Positions 49,901 to 61,900 of a stretch of 64,000 nucleotides of DNA are shown piece by piece (positions within the stretch are counted from its first letter, which is position 1; every line of letters starts with the position of its first letter). The notes beneath the pieces were generated by a model. It was not told where the DNA came from. It made no database searches and saw only the letters and a list, made by a program, of their open reading frames with translations. The position numbers and the translations under genes are program-made. This stretch comes from Centropristis striata (taxonomy: Eukaryota > Chordata > Actinopteri > Perciformes > Serranidae), in NCBI RefSeq assembly GCF_030273125.1, contig NC_081517.1:19952703-20016702 (forward strand). The letters run 5' to 3'.

Positions 49901-52900
49901 CGTTCAACTCCCCGAGGAGCCTTGAATGCCAGGACCAGAATTTTGAATTTGATGCGAACAGCCAGCGGCAGCCAGCTGGGAGGGAGGGAGGGAGGGGGTC
50001 GATACACGTGGGGAAGCAACAAAGGAGAACTTGGGGAGGTTGCAGACAGGGCAGGCTGCAGCGTTCTGGAGGGTTTGTAGCTGCTGAACAGAATACTTTA
50101 CGAGCATGGCTTGGTGGGAGTTGCAGTAGTCCAGATGGGAGATGACAAAAAGGTTGGGCTGCGTCCCACATGAAACATCTTTTCATTTTCAGTCTCAAGG
50201 TACAGCTCAGACTGGGATTTATGCATTTATTTATTTACAGGCTCCGTCTTTTTCTTTTTTAAACAGGGACACTGCATATTCATAGACATAGTACAAAAGG
50301 CTGATTTTCATCCTGGTATTGAAGCCTAAAAGGGCCATAAGGATTTGAATCTTAGAAGTGAACTTGAATCATGACTGAATACTTGACCAGTACTTTGAGA
50401 ACAATTTGAAGTTATACAACTTATGCTTGCAACAAACGATTATTTTCATTAAGAATGAATCTGTTGAAGATTTCCTCAATAAATAGAAGGAAAATACTGA
50501 AATTTGCCTTTTACAATTTCCTAAAACCAAAAAGGATAACTTCTTGCTCTCCCATCAAAATGCAAAAGACCTAAAGATATTCTGCTCTTACTCGCAAATC
50601 TTCACAACTGAGAAGCTGTAACAAAGAAATGTTTGTTATTTTTGATTGAACGATCATTTTATGATGCAAATAGTTTAGGACTGATCAGCTACAAAACTAA
50701 CTGTTTAAGCTCCAGTGCAATTTAAGAAACTTGTTTTTTAAGCACAACATTGTTGGGTTTCACAAATGCAGACGAAAAAATCAAGTGTCTAATGTAAAAG
50801 AAATCAATATTCAAATTGTACAGATTTAACTGGTTAATTTGGATCTTAAAATTCAAGTAAACTAAATTCAAGATCAAAAGTCTGAAAAGACTGTCGGTTA
50901 TGTAAACCCTGGAAACCCTGCAGACTAGAATTTTTAATCAGAATCTGATGTTTTGGATATTGCACAACATGAAATCACCATCTGGAAATTTCTGCAAGGG
51001 AAATTTAAACCACAACAATTAAAAATCAGATAAATGGGCTGTGGTTGGATTGTCACGTCTTTACATATTTTCCTTGACGTTAATGGAAATGTCAAACAAA
51101 AGATGTGAAGGAGAATTCATAAGAAAAAACACAACTGGGTTGGTAAGAGAATCCGACTGCTCTTATGTACGCAGTAATTATGCAATGTTGAACGTTAATG
51201 ACGTGGGTCTGCTGTGGTGAAACTACTGAATATGGACTACTAACTTCTTACTGTGTTGTTTCCTGCAGCTATATGAAGTGCTCCATCAGTGACAGGCTGC
51301 TTCACCCGCAGTGTGTGAAAGAGAGATACCGCAGATCCTCCATCCTGCTGCTGTCAGACTTTACAATCAACACTGCTCCCAGTAGATCAAGCACCAAAAC
51401 GACAATTCACTCATGTGCAATATCAATGCTGGCCTATATGTAACTGTGCAATAGCAATATTCCTATGTGCTTCTTGTTATTGCTCTATCCCCTTTGCTGC
51501 TGTAAAACTGCAGATTTCTCCGCTGTGGGGCTAATAAAGGATTATCTTATCTTAAGTGTGGACAACCCAGTAAAAAATATCACATTATTACTAAAGTTGG
51601 GATTGAAATAAAAACAGGAATGTAGGCTACAAAAAGTGAAACTAAATTACATTCTGAATAGTTGCTCAACCTCCTGTCATTCCATATTTATCAACATTAA
51701 TCCTCATTAGTATGATTGTATGAAAACAACTGTTACATGTATGCAAGATATAGACATAAACTGTTATACATATAAATCTACTCCTGAAAAACATCTTGAA
51801 AGACAAACTTCTGTGTTCTGGTTAATACGTATGTGGATTATGAACAGAATGTGGATTATGAACAGAATGTCGTTTTTAATGCTGCTGCAGGGAAGTGTGG
51901 ATCGGTGTTATCTTCTTCCCTTTTGTAAAAGATGGTCCAGTGTACCCTACGCTAAAGGAGACAATTAAAAGAAGCATTGAAGCACCTATCCCTAGGATTT
52001 AGAGAATTCAAACAGCTCTAATCGCGGCTGCCACTTAGATACTTCTAGGTCATTTCAATCGGTTAGGAGTATTAAAACCACGGCTCAGATTTTACACTGT
52101 GAATTACTTTAATTCTAAAAGATCAATCATGTTCAAATGTCAAACATTAGGTATTCAGTCATGGTTCATGCCACAATTAAGTGTTCAGTCGCTTTTAAGA
52201 GTCAAATCCTTTCCTTGCTTCCATATTATGCAAGCTTGCAGAATAAAAATAAGACAAATGTTAATGTTTATATGCAATATGTAGCACAGGGGAAACAAAT
52301 AGGCAGCATTACTAATTATTAATTAGTAATTGTAATATTTAAAACCAGCAACACGTTCGGTACATCTAAAATAACACACCGATCACACTGAATTAATGGA
52401 ATAATGAAACAAAGAGCACAATGGGCAACACATGCAATTACAGTGGTAGCAGAAACAAAAATCAAGTACACCAACAGATTGGCATTAGCGAGCTGACAGC
52501 AACAGAGAGCAATTAATTATTAATGCTGACAGAACTGATTACCCACGAACCCAAATGAGAACTACTTTGCCGGTATGTGTTAAACTCTCTGACAGAAGTT
52601 GGAATGGAGTTTTACTCGTGTACAACACTGACAAAGAACACAAAACAGTATGAGTGGGATAATCACTGATGTACATCTCAGCTGGCAGCCTCAGCTGACA
52701 TGTAGAGTGGTTATATATGAATCTGAAATTAGCTGCAATGAATTTGATTCGACTAGAAACACCTGCAGCTTCTCTCCTGATAAGAAACACCTTGAGCTAC
52801 ACAATGTCGATTTGTCTTTGCAAAGAACAAGCATTACAATAACAAACCAAGCTTTTACATGCACCGTTGAGTTTGTGAGTTTAGCATTAACTTCTGCTGT

Positions 52901-55900
52901 AGCACCACCATGTGAATACATTAAATTGTCAGCTGCATATATTTGGATTTCAGTCTCGAGGACAAACAGATGGTGAGTCATTATTATATAAAGTAGAAAT
53001 GAGTGGGCCCAGTATAGATCCTTGTAGAACAAAAGTGGACAAGCAAAGGGCAGCTGATTGACGAGTGTGTTCTGAGACGAATTGAGACAGGATGGAGAGG
53101 TGTGATTCTATTCGTTTTTTTCTATTGAAATAGATTACAGGGGGACTAAGAGTGTCAAATGCCTTCCTGAGTTCAAGAAAATACTTGGCTCACCGGTTAT
53201 CAGCCCATTAAATGGCCGTTATCATCTGTTATCAACCTCATACATATGGATTAGAAGGTGCTTGCAGAAGGACATTCTCAGCCCATTAAATGTTCGATTA
53301 CAGTTTCCTTTTTGCTTCACTTGGTACTTAAAACTACAGAAAATGGTCTAACTGCAGTCTTGCAGGCTACAGGACACACCCACTTTACTACAAGACACAC
53401 CCACTTTAATACATGACCCAACCCTAGAGACAACTTCCAGTTTTATGTACTCATTTTAATCCAAACCACAATATTTTCCAAGGTAATCCAAATATTTTTT
53501 GTCCCTAAACCTAACAATGTAGTTTTGGCACCATTTAAAGGGCATGCCATGTAGTACTGTGGTAAAAAAAAGTTGCATTTAAAAATGATGACAGATGGTT
53601 TGGGTTGAATATATTACCACACATCAGGATACTTAGATGATATGAAAATGGCTTATACAGTGATTTTCTGTTTAACATCTCACATGACATGAAGTCCTTG
53701 GTTTAAGGAGCCATCCACCAACCAGCCTGTTGCTCCTTATTGCTACTTTCTCCTTCACCTCCATCATAATTACTATGGCCATAAAAAGAAGTGTTCATTT
53801 GTGAAGATGATCCTGCTGAACAAAACGTGTCAGCATCAGAAACGTGCATTTGTCACTGAGCTTATTTTCTGCAATGATCCAAAATCCAGTGCAGAAGTCC
53901 AATCGGCGAATTCTCAAAAGACCCCATGGTGGTGTTAACTTGCAGATGGGCCTACAAAAATATGTACATTTTGTTTCCTCTCTATATAACCACTGATAAC
54001 TCATATTCAATCACGTGATAACATGATAGCATGAGACGGTAGTGTTTTAATAGTAAGATTTTAGCAAAAATTAATTCGTTTTGGAAGTACTGAGCATATG
54101 ACTCTATAAATGAGACTTGGATTATAGTGCGATTCATCAAGGATTTACTCCCGTTCGGGAATCCCTGGTCAATGTGAAGGCAAACAAGAACAACAAGGTT
54201 TTCTTCTTTGAGAACTTTAAATGCTAACTGGCTTTAAAGCATACTGCCAGGCTAATCTTGTCTAATCTAGTCAGAACATGCCATAACCATGCCAGTATTA
54301 CTATTGGCTGATTTTAATCCAGGTAACGGTGTGAGTAAATGATATACAAACAGTGATGCTCAGGGTAAAGTATCTCTTAAATGGCTCCTGAGAAGTGTGT
54401 AGATGCTGTGTTTTTGAGCTCGTTTACTTACTCTTTGACGTGCTTGCGGCAGGGCACAGAGTTTCTCATGCAGGTGCCGGTGAGGATGTCCACATTGTCG
54501 ACAATGACGAAAGGTTTCTCCTCCAGGGTCACGATGGAGAGATGGTTTTCATCCGCATCCTCGTCGCCATGGGAGTTATACCTCGGCCACACTGGGAACA
54601 TCAATGACAGCGTCCCGTTCTCCCATCGACCCATCTGTGTGTGCGCAAACACACACACACACAAACAATATTAGGGATAGCCATCTTAATTAAAGTGTTT
54701 TGACTTTTTAATTTCCGTGCTCTTTTGCAGAACCGCTGTGTTCATTTGTTACCTTCTCCCACTTCCTCTCACTATTCAGGACGATGACAACCAATTTGGG
54801 GTTGGCCTGGTAACCATCTGGAGTGAAGGATAAGTCACGCCCTTCATTCCATACATGCATCATGTGTCTGAAACACATGGGAGAAAAACAGAGTAGGAAG
54901 CTGTTATTTGCTTTTGTTTTGCATCTGTTTGAGTGTTTGTGAGTGTGTGTGCACAAGAGCAGATACATTTGAAATAACAAGTTAAGCACTCTATAATCAC
55001 TGCAAGAGTATCCTCTTCAAATCAATGCTGTCTTCACCCACTGTGTGTGCATGCATGCCTGAGTGTGTACGTGTGCGTGAGCATCTCTCTGTGTGTAGGA
55101 GGGGGAAGAGTCAGAGGCCACATATCTCTCCCATCAACATTCTGCATTGATTTCTCCACAGATATACGCCTGAGAGACAAGCCACTGGTGCAACAAGGCT
55201 GCCCTCACTCTGTTACTCACTACAGTTATCTTGCATACTCAAACAGTTCCTTTGCTGAAACATTTACGCACTCGCTAAAGTGAAGCAGGAGAGAGGAGTA
55301 AATGAACCAGTATCACACACAGTGATATGGGATTAGGAATACACTCACTCCAGTAAAACAATTTTCAGAAGGCGAGGATGCGAGGAGTGTTAAGACTGGT
55401 ATAATAGCGTGAATTCCCATGAGGGGGGAAAAGGCCTGTCTAAGGAAGTTTTCTAAAAAGACCAAATCGCTAGAGGGACAGCAGCTGCCCCAAACACACA
55501 TGTTTTTTTTTTCTTAGATGCCATGTGTTCTGTCTTATTACAGATGGTTTGATTAATTTTGACACAGTGTCAAACACGGTTTGCACGGGTGATGTTAAAT
55601 GCCTAAAATATCATCTGACTAAAATCAACTATTTCAAATGCCAAAAATGTGCAGCTTTGCATCGACTTTGCAAGCATTTTTTAATTTGTATATACAGTAC
55701 TGTGCAAAAGTTTTTGCCAGGTGTGAAAAAATGCTGTAAAATAAAAATGCTTTCAAAAATAGAAATGGTAATCATTTTTTTTAACCAATTAACAAAATGC
55801 AATGTGAGTGAACAGAAGAAAAACCTCTTATGTAAGCATTAGTGCTGTCAAAATAGGTGCATTTTTGCAATTATTTAAGAAATATTTAAATGTGTTTTAA

Positions 55901-58900
55901 AAAGCAATGCAATTAAACAGTTTAATTAAATATGCTAGTATGATATAAAACAAGAACTGCTAAGTAATCAATAAATGCTATGAGTCTAACCCATGAGTCT
56001 CCATAATACACATTACAAGCTTTGTCTGGGGACAAACCAAAAAACAAAGCAATTCATTGCGATTAAACACAGCAAATTGTGCAATAAATTAGTTAAATTA
56101 CATCATTAGTCAATTGACAGCTCTAAAAAAGAGCATTATTTTCTTTGCTAATAAGTCTCAGCAATCATTTATGTTAACAAACATTTAATAGATGCATTCA
56201 AAAGCTACTAAGGTATTCACAGATTCACAGCATGAGTTAAAAAGGGATGCTAAAATAAACTTCTCTTCCATTAGAGCCTGACTGAATTGGTGGACAGTTA
56301 TTGGCCTATCAAAGGCATATTGGTATCTATCAGTATTGACATATATAATATTCATTTTTATTAAATTTAATTTAAATTTTTTAATGCAAAAACGTATGCT
56401 TGAGGTAATTTTGAAATAGTTTTTGCGTATTATTTTATTTTTTATTTATGCTTTTTCTAAATGGTCAGCAATTGACTGATAAATATCATATTAATATTGT
56501 ATGCACAATGCATAATGTAATGTAATAAAACATTTTTTTAAATGAAATGAGCCTTCTGAGTACCTTTGTTTAGTCATATAGAATAGACTAGAATTGAATG
56601 GAATAGAATATATCTTTACTGCCCACCAGGGGCAGAAATTTGTCTTTGTCTCACCGAAAAACTGACATAAACATTAAGACACATAAATAAGCAGAGCAAT
56701 CAGTAAAAAAGAAGCACATAGACAAGGTCATATACACATTAAAATTGCTTGTCTGTGGCCTGAATTCATCAGTCACCTTGTTCCATTAAGAATATTAAAC
56801 ACACTTGGGATAAATTTATTTATTATTAATTATTTAATATATATATTATTATTATATATATTATTTAATACATTTTTACTTGCTTTTGGGGCTTACAGGC
56901 ATCTCCACATAGGAAATGTGTATTTTCATTTCAGCTCAAAAATTCACTATCCCCTCCAAAATCAGTATCGGCCTCAAAAATCCCATATCGGTTTGGCTCT
57001 GTATTTTATGCGAGTAGTTAAGGGCACGGCGCCATGAGGGATTCATGCATAAACGCAAATATTGCAACAGGAAGTCAAGATGGATAAAGAGAATGGTTTG
57101 AGTGCTGTTTAGCATGTGCCCTGCAGGTGAAAACTATGATAATTGCACTCCAATTCAAACAGGTGGGATTTTGTGTTGTCTCATCTGCTGGAGAGGTATT
57201 AGAGTCGACACGCATAAATATTGTTGTTGGAGAGTTGATTAGAGGGGTGCATTAATCATCTGTTTTTACAAAGGCTTGGAAACAGGCCTGTGCTCTTTCC
57301 AAGCAGGCTCCACTCACATGGAGTAAAGAGTAAATAAAAGGTCCCTGTCTCCCTCGCATGCAGGCACTGAGAAAATACCAAAACAGCTCTGCCATGGGTT
57401 TACCCTCTCTCAGCAAACACAAATAATTAAGCACAAACCTGCAAAGTTACACATAAGAGACAATTCTGTGCTACATAACCAAACCTGCCTTTGTCGTTAT
57501 AGGTTGCAATGTTTTTCACTATTGGTGACATGTCAAGACAAATATATATTTTTGTGTTTGAAAAATCTTCATGGTGCAGCAGGTGATGCCCTTGTCACAG
57601 TGCATTGCCACAGCTGAATACATATAGCGGAAACACTGTTGCGGTCTATTCTTGGAAACTGCTGTCTCCTCCTATTTCAGGTTTGTTACCATTTTTGGAG
57701 AAAGATTTTGATCTAAACCGATGAGGCTGGTGTGTTTTTGAGGCATGTAAAACAGGCAGATTATATTTCATATATTCAGATTTATATCCACATGTATATT
57801 CATGTCACTTTGTGATCTTGTGTGATGTTAACAAAACAAAATGTACAGCTGCATTAAAAAGGAGTTCAATGATTTTGAAATGACTGTATGCAGAGTTATT
57901 TGCATTAAATAGAAATTCAATGCCGATTTCTAAAAGCAGCAGGAAAAAAAGCTATTATAGATGTGCAGAACATTTTCTTATTATTAAAGTACTTAGGTTT
58001 CCATTGTGTGTGTCTTTTTAAAAGTATGAATAAAGAAGGAAGGGAGGCTCTTCCCACAGTCTGTCTTGTGGCAGGGAGCATCTTTTCAGAAAGAAAAAAA
58101 AAGTGACAGCTTAGGGGTTTGCATGGTACAGTGGTTCCATCAAAAAGAATAACCTTTTGAAATTTAGTACCAGGACAAACCTAAATAAAAACCTGTACCA
58201 TTGTGGAGACCAAATAAGCTGAACTAGAGCCTGGGATATTAATGCCTGTCAGGCAAGAATGACAGGGAATCCAACGGGGTTGATAGTGTCTTTTAAGTGC
58301 TGGATTATGTTGTCCTATTCCTCTCCACCTCACGTTGTTTATATGCACACTGCGGCAAGATTGTATCTAGACTAATGTATGCAGAATTCTGATCACAGCC
58401 CCACCACTTCCAAATCAGGGTAGGGAAATCCAACCTGTCAGTCTATTATCACAAAAATTGGCTGCAGTTGTTTTGACAAATATGCAAATTATATCTAATA
58501 AGTTAGTGAAACAAATGAGGTACCTCTGACAGAAAGAAAAAAGATTGTTCAGAAAAAGGTTTGAGCTCCTATTGAGGTCTGAGTTATATTGGATCAACCT
58601 GTCAACAAGGCTGTATATTGTATATGCTTTGATATATTCTGTAATAGGCTAATAAGAGAGAGAGAGAGATGGGATAATAAAGCTATAATGGTGAAAATCA
58701 CACTGTGGCTCTCATTCTAATGAGGCAACTCATGAGTTATCATAGATGTGCAGAGCCTTGCAACCTGACCTTCGTGTATTCAGTCAGTTTTATACACATT
58801 TCTGAATTAATAATCATATTTTAGCCACTGAATGCCTCATATTTAAGATGCAGTCACAATATCACACCAGAAACACTGAAAGGAAGCAATGGCACTAACA

Positions 58901-61900
58901 GATTCTGTATCTGTTCTTTGACAGTCCTCAGTGTTCAGTATGAATGTGCCTGCATGTGTCCGTGTGCCCATTTGTTCCCTCTGTCTTGTTTGAAGGATTT
59001 AACCGTTTCCTCATCACAGAGACTTCAGAGAAAAGAGCACACACACATATTCATACATGCGTGCGCACGCGCGCACACACACACACACCTGCCGACACAT
59101 ACGTGCCACCCACAGAGGCACATAACAAGAAAAAAAGGGCGAGAGAACAAAGCTAGTAAAAGCTGCTTTAATCCTGACTTAATGATAGAGAATCCAGTCA
59201 TGTGAAGTAAGGTGCACGCACCGAAATACACATGAATACACACACACCAGACACATACAAGGCTGTACTTAACACGGGGCAGCAACAACACGGAGGTCTC
59301 CCTGAAGTTCAGTTCATTGTCTCTCCAGTGAGGCAGCAGAGTGAGCTCATACACCGAGCAGCCATGTACACAACAGCTAATAGTGTTAAATGTCATTAGA
59401 CATCACAGTGTTTAACACTGCTGTCATCTCTGCTTCCTTTCTCCTTTTTACCCCTCTCATTAGTACATTAAAAAGACTTATGTAACGCTGCTCAACACTC
59501 AGCTGCAAAGACAAACAGAGTTATGCAAGTCCCTAACCTTGATCTCCTCTCACACTCTCACACATGCACACACATACACACCTGCGCAGGGCGCTGGGTG
59601 GGAGCTTCCCCGGGCTCCTGTCTGATGCTGTGCTGTAGCAGCTGCTCTGGGCCTCTGGCAGCTCCCCCTTCTCCCGCAGCATGGAGGTGGCTGCGGAGGA
59701 AATGATGCCCACCCCATCCCGCACCCGCGTGTCCAGCGGGTACTCCCAATCGTCGTAGGACACGGAGATCATACCCAGGGGAAACATCTGAGGGGAGAGG
59801 AGAGGAGATCTGAGAAGTAACACATATGGTGTGAAAGATTCAATTTGGCTTCAGTTTGACATTTTTTTACCCCGGTTTTAAACATCCATATGTATCTCTA
59901 AAAGACGTCAAGCAGATGATTTATTGGTTTCCTGTGCCCTCCTCAAATCATTCACATCTGGCTATTAAATAAGTGTGAGTAGACTGGATGTCCACAAACT
60001 GAATTTGTTCATTTCGGTATCGCATGCATCTCGAAACTGTCAAAATGAAAGAAATAGGAAACTAAATAGCTCACTAAGTTTGTCTCTCTAAACCAAACAT
60101 CAAAAAACTGCCGGCACACTAGTCTGTCAATCTACCACACGATACTTTGTTGTTACAATTTAATTTGGCACAAAATGTTGAATCAGACATTTGAGGCATA
60201 AAAACCCAACACAAATAAGGACTGGAGAATGATGGACAAGGAAAGGAGGAGAATAAACATTTGAGAGGCTTTTGAGAAAAGGTAAGCAAACATTGGATAT
60301 GTTTCCGGTTTTAATGTGAGGGGAACATTTGAGCTGATTATACTTTGAATTATTTATACTCATATTTATATCCTTTTTGGATAATAGCTACCTTGCTGTC
60401 CTACATGTTGAGAGTGAATGTGTATGTAATGCTGTCAAACATCCTATTTAGGGGCTGAGCAAATATGATCAGGTAGAGAGAGAAGAATGTAAACAAAGCA
60501 GGAAACTAAAAATGTATGATTTATAGTTTACCAGTCACCAGTATTCTTCTCTATACTGTCTTAAGGTTTATAGCTTAAAAGGAATAGTTTGACACTTTGG
60601 AAAAGATGCTGGTTTGTTTTCCTGGTAAGATATTCGTCCGTTGTAGTTTCTTGGGCTGGGTGGGAGGGAGGGCATTAGGTGGGGAGGGCTGATCGGGAAT
60701 CTATATGACAATTTATCGGCATACTGTAAGATGATAAAGCCCTTGGTTTGTTATGTGGTATAAAAACTATAAAATAATGTTTTAAAAAAAAATGATATTC
60801 TTCGTGATTTCAATCTCTTCCACTCCACTTTGCCTGTTGAGGGTATTTAGGGGGGGACAGCAGGTCAACAGTAGCTGCCCCATAGAAGTGGACCGTAAGA
60901 TTAATTTGTTTGTCAAGTTTAATTAATTGTGAAGTAATAAATCTGTTTAAACATGTTTTGCAGTGGCACCTATTCAAATTTTAAACTTTAGCATCTATAA
61001 GTGCATGGAACATTGTGATGGATGAAAAGTCATGGAAAAAATATTAGACCACAATTTCTTGTTCATTTTAATGCCTGGTACAACTAAAAGTACATTTGTT
61101 TGGACAAATATAATGATAAAAAAAATAGTTCATAAGAGTTTCATCTAAAAGCTGATATCTAGCCATTTTCCGTGGTTTTCTTGATAATAACCAAAATCAT
61201 TATCAAGGAATCAATGGAAAATTGTTGTTATCATTATATTTGTCCAAACTAAACCAAATGTACATTTACTTGTACCAGCTATTAAAAAACAATAAAGAAA
61301 GAACAATAAGGTGAAGAAACCAAGAGTGGTCTAATATTTTTTTTCCCTGTATATGATGGATGTACAGGATTGCCCTTCCAATTCTAAATTATCTATCATA
61401 AGGTGTTGAAGCAATTTTTCGGTTGAATCCATCCGTTACACAGATTTGGTCTTAATTTTAACAATTTTTTCCACTCAAGAATAGACACAAATTCCTCCAA
61501 AGAAAGAAATCTCTCTATAACAGCAAATTAAGACACCAAGACACCATAGAAAACTCCATGGTGTGATGTTATATAAAAACTTTTTGGACATTTCTGCAAG
61601 AATTCCACTTTTGGGCAAATACATGGCACATGGCACTTCTGTTCTGGAAACTGCTGAGAACCCTAATGAATTCACAAGAGCCTAAGCTTTTCAGTCATAC
61701 CAAATTTATGCAACTCCAAGACTGTTTAGGGACTGCAGTATGCAGAAATATTACACAAAACAATAGGCAAAAATAACACATTTCTACTGCATGTCAAAAA
61801 CTGCATGTTTTCTGCCCCAAATTGTATGGGATTATCATAAAGTGGGCATGTTTGTAAAGGGAATACTCATGATTACCCATGTAACCCATTTTCATTCTGA

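Larger units (their letters stand above)
45874..54431 (-). other. grin2a intron 6 (8.6 kb)
   Basis: The largest intron. It holds a 14-bp-TIR element (48230-49276), LINE reverse-transcriptase remnants (49770-50170 and 52915-53190, minus), a LINE 3'-end fragment (51200-51555, plus) and a CA repeat (46912-46942). No host coding sequence is seen. Confidence 0.6.
54868..59581 (-). other. grin2a intron 4 (4.7 kb)
   Basis: Non-coding. It contains a Tc1/mariner-like terminal fragment near 55693, a MITE at 55840-56125, a degenerate element at about 56272-57000, and CA-rich stretches near 59040-59090 and 59560-59580. The stretch 57000-59000 shows nothing I recognise. Confidence 0.6.
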
